Assembly: GCF_016775155.1 (NCBI RefSeq)
Contig: NZ_JAEUGD010000031.1
Coordinates: 62,001-126,000 of the forward strand
Reading direction: 5' to 3'
DNA: 64,000 bases
Source of the DNA: Fulvivirga marina
GTDB taxonomy: Bacteria; Bacteroidota; Bacteroidia; Cytophagales; Cyclobacteriaceae
This document shows, piece by piece, positions 45,151-54,037 of this stretch. Under the pieces are notes generated by a model that saw nothing but the letters and a program-made list of their open reading frames with translations, had not been told where the DNA came from and did no database searches. The stretch's first letter is position 1; each line of letters begins with the position of its first letter. Made by a program: the position numbers and the translations under genes.

Positions 45151-45159
45151 GCGCTTTCT

Positions 45160-46431
45160 TTATCTTATCAATACCTGCATCCTGTGAGCATCCAGCTTCA
45201 GGAAGATAAAAATCAGAATAGTAAACCCTATAAGGGAAGACCCGCCATAGCTAAACATTGGAAGTGGGATACCTATAACAGGAAACAGTCCAATAGTCAT
45301 TCCGATATTTACAGCAAAGTGGAAAAACAAAATGCAGGCTACACTATATCCATAAACCCTTGCGAAGCGCCATTTCTGCCTTTCTGCTATAAAGATGAGG
45401 CGAAGCAGCAAAGTCACAAACAGAGAGATCAAGATAAGGCTTCCTATCCAGCCGTGTTCTTCCCCTATAGTACAAAAGATAAAGTCCGTGCTTTGTTCAG
45501 GAACAAAATCAAATTTGGTTTGTGTCCCTTTCAGAAAGCCCTTTCCCGAAAATCCACCGCTACCTATAGCGATTTTGGATTGAGTTACGTTCCAGCCGTA
45601 TCCCAAGGGGTCCGCATCAGGATTAATAAGTGCTTTGATCCGGTTTTGCTGGTGAGGTTTTAGCACATCTGAAATTACATAGTCAACACTTTTTATCACC
45701 CCTGTAACCAAAAGTGCTCCGGCAATGACCAATACTATCCTTTTTGGCGTTCTTTTCCCAAAGAAGATAACAAGTCCAGCAATGGATACTATACCTATAT
45801 AAAGATACAGGTGATTAGGTACCAATAAGGTTAGAATAAAGATAACCGAAGCGGCTGCACCTAATAAAAGCAGCATGGGGGACATCCCTTCCCTAAAAAA
45901 AACAAACAGGAAGATTGAATAAACCATAGCAGTACCGGTGTCGCCCTGCAGCATAATAAGAATAACGGGCAGCCCAATGATCCCAAACAGCACTACCTGA
46001 TTTTTCATATTATCCATTCTAAACCCACTGGTTCCTATAAATTTGGAAACAGCCAGTGCTGTTGCAAATTTGGCAAACTCCGAAGGCTGGAGTCTGAAAG
46101 CTCCTATTTCAAACCATGATTTGGAGCCGGCAACTTCTCTACCAAATACCAGAACGAAAATGAGTAAAAACATTATTCCCCCAAAAATGAAGTAGCCAAA
46201 AGTGTCATAAAACTTAAAATCAACAACAAGTATAGTTATAATCAGCACCACTGAGGCAGCAATAAATATCAATTGCCTACCACTGTTTAATGTTGTACTG
46301 AATATATTCTGAGCCGCAGACTCATCATAAACCGCTGCATATATATTCAACCACCCCAATATGACAATAAGAAAAAACAATAAAATTGTTACCCAGTCCA
46401 ACTTGCTTACTATACTATCCGATCTTCTCAC
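45160..46431 (-). CDS. rodA: Rod-shape peptidoglycan glycosyltransferase RodA
   Basis: RodA is a SEDS-family enzyme that polymerises glycan strands with PBP2 in the elongasome. The 423 residues have about ten membrane helices and SEDS signatures: GREVAGSKSWFEIGAFRLQPSEFAK, PHQQNRIKALINPDADPLGYGWN, then GSGGFSGKGFLKGTQTKFDFVPEQSTDFIF and FPVIGIPLPMFSYGGSS. The start codon is GTG at 46431, overlapping the mrdA stop by one base. It is the last gene of the mre operon. Confidence 0.97.
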   Translation of the reverse strand: MRRSDSIVSKLDWVTILLFFLIVILGWLNIYAAVYDESAAQNIFSTTLNSGRQLIFIAASVVLIITILVVDFKFYDTFGYFIFGGIMFLLIFVLVFGREVAGSKSWFEIGAFRLQPSEFAKFATALAVSKFIGTSGFRMDNMKNQVVLFGIIGLPVILIMLQGDTGTAMVYSIFLFVFFREGMSPMLLLLGAAASVIFILTLLVPNHLYLYIGIVSIAGLVIFFGKRTPKRIVLVIAGALLVTGVIKSVDYVISDVLKPHQQNRIKALINPDADPLGYGWNVTQSKIAIGSGGFSGKGFLKGTQTKFDFVPEQSTDFIFCTIGEEHGWIGSLILISLFVTLLLRLIFIAERQKWRFARVYGYSVACILFFHFAVNIGMTIGLFPVIGIPLPMFSYGGSSLIGFTILIFIFLKLDAHRMQVLIR

Positions 46432-48242
46432 TATAAAAACTCTCCTTTCTTCACATATGCCTCTATATGAGGACGCTGAGTCTCTCCTAACAGGTATTTT
46501 TCTATCATTAAACTTGCAATTGAAGCCGCAGCTCTGGCACCCTGCCCTGCATCTTCCACATAAACGGAAACTGCTATTTGTGGATTATCCCTGGGAGCAA
46601 AAGCTATAAAAACTGAATGGTCAGGCAGTGGATCATTTTGCACAGTTCCTGTTTTCCCACATACCGCTATATCTTTTAATTTTGCCCGATATTGCCCTGT
46701 TCCCGACTCTACTACTTTGGCCATAGCCTCAACCGCTATATCAAAGTGCTCAGGAGAAACTGAAGTGTAGTGCTTCTTTGTATACTTAGGAAGCGGTTGG
46801 CCTGTTTCTCCAACAGACCTGATCAAGTGAGGGATATAATAGAACCCTCTATTGGCTACAGTAGCAGCAAAATTTGCCATTTGAAGAGGTACTACAAGGT
46901 TTTCTCCCTCTCCGATTGCAATAGAATAAATATTAGAATATTTCCACAACCTGTTATTATATGCCCGGTCATAATATGACACACTAGGTACCATCCCTGA
47001 CTTTTCATTAGGCAGGTCAATCCCTAACGGCGATCCTAAGCCAAAGCTTTCTATATGCTTGTGCCACTTAGCCAGGCCTATACGCGTATCTTCATAAGTA
47101 TCCTGAGAAATCTCCTGGTTTACAACACGCTTCATTACGGTATAAAAATATGGATTGCACGAGTGCTTAATAGCCCCCACAAGATCTTCAAATGAATGTG
47201 GACCGTGACAACCAATTATACCCCTGTTGCAAGCTATTCTGGTATGCCTGTTCACTACCCCTTCTTCCAGTGCCACCATCGCCTGAACAATTTTAAAAAT
47301 TGAACCTGGGCGATACTGCGCCATTAATGGCCGGTTGAACAGCGGCTTAAGAGTATCTGCGCTTATGGTAGCGAAGTTCGTACTATAGTTTTTACCGGTA
47401 AGCCGACTGGGATCATAAGAAGGGCCTGACACAATCGATAATATTTCACCGGAAGCTGGTTCTATAGCCACGATACTACCTGCCTTACCTTCCATCAGTT
47501 CCTCACCATATCGCTGTAGGTCGATATCAACAGTGGTTATCAGATTCTCCCCAGCAATGGCAAGTGTATCATATTTACCTCCTTCAAAATCTCCCTTTTC
47601 AATACCTCTTACATTTCTGATCTTAAACTTAACTCCCCTTTTACCTCTAAGTTGCTTTTCATAAAAAGCCTCTATACCACTTTGACCAATGTAATCGCCT
47701 TGTCTATAGTAATTAAGTGTATCTCTATCCAACTGCCTTTGATTGATTTCACTAACATATCCTAGTGCATTAGCCATAACCGGATATGCATATGCTCTGG
47801 TAGTTCTGGCCTGAATATCAAAGCCAGGAAAATCAACCAGATAGTCTTCAACCCTGGCCAAATCAGTATTTGAAAGTTGCTTAATAAAGGTATTAGGTTT
47901 AACGTACGAAAAGCCCTTAGTTTTAGACATCTTCTCATACTTGGCTTTAAACTCCTTAGGAGTAATATTGAAAAGCTCACAAAAATGAATTGTATCCAAC
48001 CTGGTAACTTCCTTGGGAGTTACAGTTAAGTCATATTGCGGAGTATTGTACACAATGAGCTTTCCATTTCTGTCATAGATCAAGCCCCGGTACGGATATT
48101 CCACTATCCGGTGAATAATGTTACTTGTTGCAGCCTGAGCATATTTATCATCCAACACCTGAATGGAAAACAGTTTGATCAGAAAGATCATCGCAACGAC
48201 AATCACAATCAACTGAATTACATTCTTCCGTGAATCATTCAT
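46431..48242 (-). CDS. mrdA: Penicillin-binding protein 2
   Basis: This is the transpeptidase of lateral wall growth, partner of RodA. The 603 residues have one N-terminal membrane helix (about 8-27), a pedestal domain and a transpeptidase domain. Motifs are Ser314-IFK317 (SxxK), HSCNP (SxN region) and CGKTGTVQND (KTG). The ATG overlaps the mreD stop (ATGA). The name follows the rod-operon context and the class B PBP architecture. Confidence 0.96.
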   Translation of the reverse strand: MNDSRKNVIQLIVIVVAMIFLIKLFSIQVLDDKYAQAATSNIIHRIVEYPYRGLIYDRNGKLIVYNTPQYDLTVTPKEVTRLDTIHFCELFNITPKEFKAKYEKMSKTKGFSYVKPNTFIKQLSNTDLARVEDYLVDFPGFDIQARTTRAYAYPVMANALGYVSEINQRQLDRDTLNYYRQGDYIGQSGIEAFYEKQLRGKRGVKFKIRNVRGIEKGDFEGGKYDTLAIAGENLITTVDIDLQRYGEELMEGKAGSIVAIEPASGEILSIVSGPSYDPSRLTGKNYSTNFATISADTLKPLFNRPLMAQYRPGSIFKIVQAMVALEEGVVNRHTRIACNRGIIGCHGPHSFEDLVGAIKHSCNPYFYTVMKRVVNQEISQDTYEDTRIGLAKWHKHIESFGLGSPLGIDLPNEKSGMVPSVSYYDRAYNNRLWKYSNIYSIAIGEGENLVVPLQMANFAATVANRGFYYIPHLIRSVGETGQPLPKYTKKHYTSVSPEHFDIAVEAMAKVVESGTGQYRAKLKDIAVCGKTGTVQNDPLPDHSVFIAFAPRDNPQIAVSVYVEDAGQGARAAASIASLMIEKYLLGETQRPHIEAYVKKGEFL

Positions 48243-48760
48243 AGTCCTCTCCTCTTATTGTAAAACAGGTATTGCGTAATCAGGATAACGGCGTAAGTAA
48301 ACCACGTACTAAAAAATGCTTTAGATAAAGTAAAACCAAACAATCCGAAGCCAGCAGACTCCACAAAAAACAACACACAGTGGTGAAGGAAAATGAGTGG
48401 CAAAGTATAAAAACTAAACCATTGCCAGCCATTTAACCTAACCGTAGGCATCGATCCGGTGTCATAGCCACCCTGCGGAGTTAGCAGGTTAAGCCAGTAG
48501 TTCCTTACAAACATTATAAACACACAAGCGGCTGCATGAATTCCCAGGCTATCGTAAAAAATATCAACAGATATGCCCAGAATAAAGCTCAGAATCATCA
48601 GTGTAAGCACACCAGTCTCCACAGGTAACACAAGTAGAAAGGCTATATATAGAAAGCAAAATGATTTATCAAATAGGACCAGATTTTTAAGCAGGAGAAC
48701 CTGTATTAGCACATACAGAAAGAAAGAAATGATTTGTAATATTAGTCTCCTGTTTAGCAT
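48239..48760 (-). CDS. mreD: Rod shape-determining protein MreD
   Basis: This small integral membrane protein of the elongasome bridges MreC and RodA/PBP2. The 173 residues form about five to six hydrophobic helices and are poorly conserved at the sequence level. The assignment rests on size, topology and position between mreC and mrdA. It overlaps both neighbours (TAATG before, ATGA after). Confidence 0.88.
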   Translation of the reverse strand: MLNRRLILQIISFFLYVLIQVLLLKNLVLFDKSFCFLYIAFLLVLPVETGVLTLMILSFILGISVDIFYDSLGIHAAACVFIMFVRNYWLNLLTPQGGYDTGSMPTVRLNGWQWFSFYTLPLIFLHHCVLFFVESAGFGLFGFTLSKAFFSTWFTYAVILITQYLFYNKRRGL

Positions 48761-49638
48761 TAAAATTTCTCCGCGTTAATTTCCAAAGAATCTTGTTCAG
48801 TTTTCAGGCTGTTTTTGATGAGATACACATAAGAAAGTTCGTTTAGGTCACTAGCCAGCGATATGGTAATATCGTAAAAAAGCGCATCCTCACGAACCTC
48901 TACATCTTTAACTACACCCACAGGTATCCCTTCCGGAAATATTGCATTGTAACCCGAGGTAACTATTGTATCGTTTACAAGGGGTTTTACATGCCGGGGC
49001 ACATACATCAACTGGGCAGCGTAAGGGTCAACACCTGCCCATTTCACGGTAGCCAGGTCTCCGGTTCTTTTTATTTTTGCTGAAATCAAAACATCCCCAT
49101 GTAATATCGAAGTGATTACTGCAAAGTGTTTTGACACAATTTTAACTTTCCCTACCACTCCGTCGTTACCAATAACTCCAAAACCTGGTTCAACACCATC
49201 AACTGCCCCCTTGTTAATAGTTATATAGTTATTAAACCTCCTCGTGGAATTATTTATAACCTTTGCGCTGAAGTATTCATATTTTTTTACAACTGTACTA
49301 TCGGTTTCAGGAATGGTGACACTGTCTGTTTTTGCTAAGGAGCTATCTTTAACATGGGAAATTTGTATCTCAACAAGTCTCTGATTGAGTTGTTCTAGAC
49401 GTTCCTTTAAACCTGCATTTTCCTGAGCGAGATCTGCATTAACTCTTGCCAGCCCAAAGTAATCAGAAATATTGCCTGATGACTGTAATAAACCTGCTGC
49501 CAACCTATTGGAAGAGTTAAAAAATTTAGCTCCCTGATAATTGTTGTTTTGTATAATGAACCAACTACAAATTATCTCCAGGAAAAGGAATGTCAAGAAC
49601 GCTCTGTATTGATAAAGAAACAGAAATAATCTTTGCAT
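48760..49638 (-). CDS. mreC: Rod shape-determining protein MreC
   Basis: MreC is the periplasmic scaffold of the elongasome. It has 292 residues with an N-terminal membrane helix (about 12-28), a coiled coil (about 60-95, LAQENAGLKERLEQLNQRL) and beta domains. Family blocks include NNYITINKGAVDGVEPGFGVIGNDGVVGKV. It is followed by mreD with a one-base overlap and lies 59 bases after mreB. Confidence 0.95.
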   Translation of the reverse strand: MQRLFLFLYQYRAFLTFLFLEIICSWFIIQNNNYQGAKFFNSSNRLAAGLLQSSGNISDYFGLARVNADLAQENAGLKERLEQLNQRLVEIQISHVKDSSLAKTDSVTIPETDSTVVKKYEYFSAKVINNSTRRFNNYITINKGAVDGVEPGFGVIGNDGVVGKVKIVSKHFAVITSILHGDVLISAKIKRTGDLATVKWAGVDPYAAQLMYVPRHVKPLVNDTIVTSGYNAIFPEGIPVGVVKDVEVREDALFYDITISLASDLNELSYVYLIKNSLKTEQDSLEINAEKF

Positions 49639-49697
49639 TTACCCCTTGTTGATTCGAAGTCAAAAATTTAGTTAGCCTAACTACAAAACAATGACTA

Positions 49698-50723
49698 TTA
49701 CGTCATTAATACTGCTTTAAATGAATTCAGATTTTTAAGTGCATGTCCTGTACCTCTTACAACAGCCCTTAATGGATCTTCTGCTACGTGAATGGGTAAT
49801 TTAGTTTTTAATGCCAGACGCTTATCCAAACCACGAAGCAAAGCTCCTCCACCTGTCAGGTGGATACCATTATCATAAATATCTGCCGATAGCTCAGGAG
49901 GAGAGATCTCCAAAGCCTTAAGCACAGCTTCTTCAATTTTAGAAACCGACTTGTCAAGTGCAAATGCTATCTCGGAATAAGAGATCTTAATTACTTTAGG
50001 AATGCCTGTCATTAGATCCCGCCCCCTAATTTCGTAATCCTCAGGGCCATCATCCAACTCTGTAAGCGCTGACCCTACCTCAATCTTCACTTTCTCTGCA
50101 GACCTTTCTCCTATCAAAAGGTTATGCTGCCTTCTCATGTAGTCCAGGATGTCACGGTTAAAGGTATCACCTGCAACTCTGATTGACTGGTCGCAAACAA
50201 TTCCTGAAAGTGCAATAACAGCAATTTCAGTTGTTCCTCCTCCGATATCCACAATCATGGATCCTACTGGTTGTTCGATGTCGATTCCTATACCTATTGC
50301 AGCTGCAATAGGCTCATGTATCATATAAACTTCCTTAGCACCGGCGTGCTCAGCCGAGTCACGTACCGCTCTCTTTTCAACTTCAGTAATGCCTGATGGG
50401 ATACAAATTACCATACGGTGTGATGAAGGGAATATCCTCTTACCGCTATCAATCATTTTGATCATTCCCCTGATCATATGCTCTGCAGCATGGAAATCAG
50501 CAATCACACCATCCTTCAATGGACGTATAGTCTTGATATTCTCATGAGTTTTCTCATGCATCTGCATTGCCTCTCTACCTATAGCCAATACCTTGTTGGT
50601 ATTTTTATCTATGGCTATTATGGAAGGCTCATCTACTACTATCTTGTCTTTATGTATGATTAGGGTGTTAGCTGTACCGAGGTCAATGGCTATATCACTA
50701 GAAAAAAAATCGAACAATCCCAT
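49698..50723 (-). CDS. mreB: Rod shape-determining actin homologue MreB
   Basis: MreB forms membrane-associated filaments that guide wall synthesis. The 341 residues contain the actin-fold ATP motifs: IAIDLGTANTLI near the N terminus, the GGGTTEIAVI phosphate-2 segment and HLTGGGALLRGLD, with the usual MreB N-terminal amphipathic stretch MGLFDFF. It is the first gene of the mre operon. A TAATTTTG box at 50798-50791 lies upstream. Confidence 0.98.
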   Translation of the reverse strand: MGLFDFFSSDIAIDLGTANTLIIHKDKIVVDEPSIIAIDKNTNKVLAIGREAMQMHEKTHENIKTIRPLKDGVIADFHAAEHMIRGMIKMIDSGKRIFPSSHRMVICIPSGITEVEKRAVRDSAEHAGAKEVYMIHEPIAAAIGIGIDIEQPVGSMIVDIGGGTTEIAVIALSGIVCDQSIRVAGDTFNRDILDYMRRQHNLLIGERSAEKVKIEVGSALTELDDGPEDYEIRGRDLMTGIPKVIKISYSEIAFALDKSVSKIEEAVLKALEISPPELSADIYDNGIHLTGGGALLRGLDKRLALKTKLPIHVAEDPLRAVVRGTGHALKNLNSFKAVLMT

Positions 50724-50790
50724 GTTATGTTGTCAAATGGTTAGGCTTATCAATAAGTGGAAATTTACAAATTTGTTTCTTTTTAACTTG

Positions 50791-50798
50791 CAAAATTA
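50791..50798 (-). promoter_or_regulatory. Probable -7 promoter element of the mre operon
   Basis: The minus strand reads TAATTTTG just after the purH stop, matching TAnnTTTG. No TTG is found at the expected 17-21 base distance upstream, so the -33 element is weak. The leader to the mreB ATG would be about 60 bases. Confidence 0.4.
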
Positions 50799-50805
50799 CA
50801 TTTTT

Positions 50806-52329
50806 TTAATGTTTGAAATGGCGTATTCCGGTAAATACCATAGCCATATTGTTTTTATCACAAAAATCAATGGAATCCTGATCTTTAATAGAACCACCAG
50901 GCTGAATTACTGATACTATTCCTTCACCGTGAGCGATCTCTACGCAGTCAGGAAAAGGGAAGAAAGCATCAGACGCCATCACTGCACCATTAAGATCAAA
51001 ACCAAAAGTCTTGGCTTTGTGAATTGCCTGCTTCAAGGCATCAACCCTCGAGGTCTGCCCTACGCCACTAGCCATCAATTGACCATCTTTTACCAAAACA
51101 ATAGTGTTAGACTTAGTGTGTTTAGCCACTTTGCTCGCAAAGATCAAGGCAGATTTTTCATCTTCAGTAGGAGCCTTTTGGGTCACTACCTTAAGGTCCT
51201 CCAACGTATCAGTTTTCAAATCTCTGTCTTGCTCTATTACTCCATTAAGCAAGCTTTTATATTGTTTTTTGGTATTCAGTTTATACTGTTGCTTTAGTAT
51301 AATCCTATTCTTCTTTTGCTTCAATACCTCTAAAGCATCCTCAGTAAAGTCGGGAGCAATTAATATCTCAAAGAACAAAGAATGCATAGCCTCTGCTGCG
51401 TCTTTATCCACCACTTTATTCGTAATCAATACTCCTCCAAAAGCTGAAATCGTATCAGCGGCAAAAGCCCTGTCATAAGCCTCTTTTACCGTGCTACCAG
51501 TAGCTACTCCACAAGCATTAGTATGTTTCAGTATAGCAAAAGCGGTATCATCAAACTCTTCGATTAACGAAACAGCGGCATCAATGTCAACCAGGTTGTT
51601 GTAAGAAATTTCTTTACCATTCAGTTTCTCCAGCATCGAATCCAAGTCACCGTAGAACGCCCCTTCCTGGTGAGGGTTTTCGCCATACCTAAGCGTCTTT
51701 TTATCTCGATGGCTTTGTTTGAAACTACCTACATCCCCATTTCCATTGAAATGATTAAAGATAGCAGAGTCATAATGAGAGCTCATATCAAAAGCTTTGG
51801 CTGCAAACAGTTTCCTATCAGCTAGCTCTGTTGCCCCTCCCTTCTCTCTCAACATTTGCTCAACATCGGCATATTGCTCTCGAGACGATACGATTAGTAC
51901 ATCTTTAAAATTTTTGGCTGCAGCTCTAATCAAAGAGATACCACCAATATCAATTTTCTCAATAATATCCTGCTCAGATGCCCCCGAAGCAACCGTCTCT
52001 TCGAAAGGATAAAGATCAACAATTACTAAATCAATGCTGGGTATTTCAAACTCATCTGCCTGTTTCTGGTCATCAGCCAACTCCCTTCTGTATAGGATCC
52101 CTCCAAACACTTTAGGGTGCAATGTTTTTACACGTCCTCCGAATATTGAAGGGTAACTGGTCAAGTCCTCAACAGCTGTTACCTCCACACCAAGATCCTC
52201 AATAAACTTCTGAGTACCCCCTGTTGAAAAAATCTGTACATCATTTTGCGCAAGTAACTTAACTATCGGTTCGAGGTTATCCTTGTAATAAACTGATATT
52301 AAGGCCGATTTGATCTTCTTTAAAGACAT
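50806..52329 (-). CDS. purH: Bifunctional AICAR formyltransferase / IMP cyclohydrolase
   Basis: PurH catalyses the last two steps of IMP synthesis. The 507 residues contain the N-terminal cyclohydrolase domain, about 1-200 (IFSTGGTQKFIEDLG, GRVKTLHPKVFGGIL). The formyltransferase domain, about 200-507, includes LRYGENPHQEGAFY, ILKHTNACGVA and ASDAFFPFPD. The length is normal. A TAATTTTG box at 52419-52412 and a hairpin lie in the 87-base upstream gap. Confidence 0.98.
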   Translation of the reverse strand: MSLKKIKSALISVYYKDNLEPIVKLLAQNDVQIFSTGGTQKFIEDLGVEVTAVEDLTSYPSIFGGRVKTLHPKVFGGILYRRELADDQKQADEFEIPSIDLVIVDLYPFEETVASGASEQDIIEKIDIGGISLIRAAAKNFKDVLIVSSREQYADVEQMLREKGGATELADRKLFAAKAFDMSSHYDSAIFNHFNGNGDVGSFKQSHRDKKTLRYGENPHQEGAFYGDLDSMLEKLNGKEISYNNLVDIDAAVSLIEEFDDTAFAILKHTNACGVATGSTVKEAYDRAFAADTISAFGGVLITNKVVDKDAAEAMHSLFFEILIAPDFTEDALEVLKQKKNRIILKQQYKLNTKKQYKSLLNGVIEQDRDLKTDTLEDLKVVTQKAPTEDEKSALIFASKVAKHTKSNTIVLVKDGQLMASGVGQTSRVDALKQAIHKAKTFGFDLNGAVMASDAFFPFPDCVEIAHGEGIVSVIQPGGSIKDQDSIDFCDKNNMAMVFTGIRHFKH

Positions 52330-52361
52330 GAGTTTTAATTAGTATTGAGCGTTAACTAACT

Positions 52362-52419
52362 CCCTGACCCAGCTCTTTTTATAGCTCAGGGTATGAAAAA
52401 ATTTCAAGCTGCAAAATTA
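52362..52419 (-). promoter_or_regulatory. Probable promoter box and leader hairpin of purH
   Basis: TAATTTTG at 52419-52412 (minus strand) matches the Bacteroidota -7 element; the -33 element is not clear. Downstream, six perfect pairs (52362-52367 with 52386-52391) enclose a T-rich loop. An alternative AGCT/AGCT inner stem overlaps it. It does not resemble a purine riboswitch. Confidence 0.4.
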
Positions 52420-52998
52420 TAAATTTTTAATTGAATTATTAATCACAGATTCTATTACCTGCGGATAATGTTGGTATTCTAACTGATGAACCTTATCAGC
52501 TACAATCTCAGGAGTATCTTCTTCGGCAACAGGGCACTTAGCCTGAAATATTATTTCCCCCTCATCGTACTTTTTATTGACATAATGAATACTGATACCT
52601 GTCTCTGCTTCACCTGCAGATTTCACGGCCTGATGTACCCTATCACCATACATCCCCTTACCTCCAAACTTTGGAAGTAAGGCAGGGTGAATATTGATGA
52701 TCCTGTCTGGATAGGCATCTACCAAATTACCCGGAACCAGCAAAAGAAAACCTGCCAGAACAACAAAATCGATTTCATGCTCTTTCAAAATAGAGAGCAC
52801 CTTATCGGTACTCATCAAGTCTTCTCTACCAAAGATCACAGCTGGCACCTGAAGTCTCTTTGCCCTTTCCAGCACATAGGCTTCAGGGTTATTGGTAAGT
52901 ATTAAACTCACCTCTATTTGGGCATTACCCTTAAAGTATTCGATGATTCTTTCAGCATTGGAGCCGCTCCCCGAGGCAAAAATGGCAATTTTGGTCAT
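52417..52998 (-). CDS. purN: Phosphoribosylglycinamide formyltransferase (GAR transformylase)
   Basis: PurN transfers a formyl group from 10-formyltetrahydrofolate to GAR in purine synthesis. The 193 residues start MTKIAIFASGSGSNAERI. They contain the catalytic region INIHPALLPKFGGKGMYGDRVHQAV (Asn-His-Asp type active site) and the HYVNKKYDEGEII segment. The ATG overlaps the end of the ubiA-like gene by four bases (ATGA). Confidence 0.97.
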   Translation of the reverse strand: MTKIAIFASGSGSNAERIIEYFKGNAQIEVSLILTNNPEAYVLERAKRLQVPAVIFGREDLMSTDKVLSILKEHEIDFVVLAGFLLLVPGNLVDAYPDRIINIHPALLPKFGGKGMYGDRVHQAVKSAGEAETGISIHYVNKKYDEGEIIFQAKCPVAEEDTPEIVADKVHQLEYQHYPQVIESVINNSIKNL

Positions 52999-53885
52999 AT
53001 TATTTTATTAAACAGGATCATGCTCAATATCCCAAGAAACATGATCAATTTGCAATAGTTACTTAAATAGCTTAAGTCCTTAATAGTGTCAGCTCTGGAA
53101 AGCTTGTAAGCTAAAAAGCTCAATGGCACAACCAACAACAAACAAAAAAGAGTTACCTCTTTCCCTACAAAAATATAAGCTAAAAAGCACTGCCCTATAA
53201 AAAAGGCGAGTGACAATATATAAACAACATTCTTTGTCTTTCTTAACCCATACACCACGGGTAAAGTCCTGCACCCAAAGGTGGCGTCTCCTTTCAGATC
53301 TTCCATATCCTTAATGATCTCTCTGATAAGCGTAAATACAAAAGCAAAAAGTGCATAAGCTACTACCAACAGGTTACCTGACCGGAAAAGAATTTCAACA
53401 ATATAAATGGATAACCCTGTAAGAATCGCCACAACAAAATTCCCTATAAAGGGCATCCTTTTTAACTGATTGGAGTATAGCCAAAGCAAGAGTGCCGAAG
53501 TAAAGTTTATAATTCCTATTTCCCATGAGAGCAAAAATCCCAGCCCAATACCTGTAAAATTTAGCACTGTGTGCGCTACCATAGCTACACGCCTCTTCAA
53601 TACCTTACCCACTACCACCCTATGTGGTTTGTTAATCAGATCAATCTTAACATCATAATAATCATTTATAATGTAGCCCGCTGCAGCAACCAGCACCGAA
53701 GATAGCGACAGCAAAAACAGTTCATGGCTAGCCAAATAGTAACTTATACTTCTCTCGGCTCTTATCAGAAATAAGGCCGTGAAATATTGTGCAAACACAA
53801 TGATCCATAAATTCCAAAACCGGGTAAGCTGTATAAACCCTGACAAGGAAAAGTTATTCGGTCTATAACGTGAGGATGATTCCAT
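52995..53885 (-). CDS. UbiA-family prenyltransferase (geranylgeranylglycerol-phosphate synthase-like)
   Basis: The 296-residue integral membrane protein has about eight to nine helices. It carries the two Asp-rich motifs of the UbiA family: NDYYDVKID at 74-82 and DMEDLKGD at 183-190. It transfers a prenyl group to an aromatic or phosphate acceptor. The exact acceptor (for example a quinone precursor or glycerol phosphate) cannot be told. The ATG at 53885 is chosen because the promoter lies upstream of it. A TTG frame start at 53924 lies inside that promoter. Confidence 0.78.
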   Translation of the reverse strand: MESSSRYRPNNFSLSGFIQLTRFWNLWIIVFAQYFTALFLIRAERSISYYLASHELFLLSLSSVLVAAAGYIINDYYDVKIDLINKPHRVVVGKVLKRRVAMVAHTVLNFTGIGLGFLLSWEIGIINFTSALLLWLYSNQLKRMPFIGNFVVAILTGLSIYIVEILFRSGNLLVVAYALFAFVFTLIREIIKDMEDLKGDATFGCRTLPVVYGLRKTKNVVYILSLAFFIGQCFLAYIFVGKEVTLFCLLLVVPLSFLAYKLSRADTIKDLSYLSNYCKLIMFLGILSMILFNKII

Positions 53886-53905
53886 CAGGATAAGCTTTTG
53901 CCCTG

Positions 53906-53936
53906 CAAAGGTAAATCCTGACAAGTACTATTACAA
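53906..53936 (-). promoter_or_regulatory. Promoter of the ubiA-like/purN operon
   Basis: The minus strand has TTG at 53936-53934, a 20-base spacer and TACCTTTG at 53913-53906, an exact TAnnTTTG -7 element. The ATG at 53885 would follow a short leader of about 15-20 bases. Confidence 0.65.
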
Positions 53937-54037
53937 TAGATAGGCCGTTAGACCCTGCGAAGTTTTTGTTGAAGCATGCAGCGGCCCCGTACCTACAAAA
54001 TTTTCACTTGTTTCAAAAGCCTTAGGCCTGAATAACC

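Noticed and set aside
45184-45663. 159-codon plus-strand open frame
   Set aside because: It lies antisense within rodA, whose SEDS motifs are all intact, and its product is low in recognisable structure; it is a shadow frame.
52362-52391. Purine riboswitch before purH
   Set aside because: Only a single stem is present; the three-way junction and conserved loop bases of the purine aptamer are absent.
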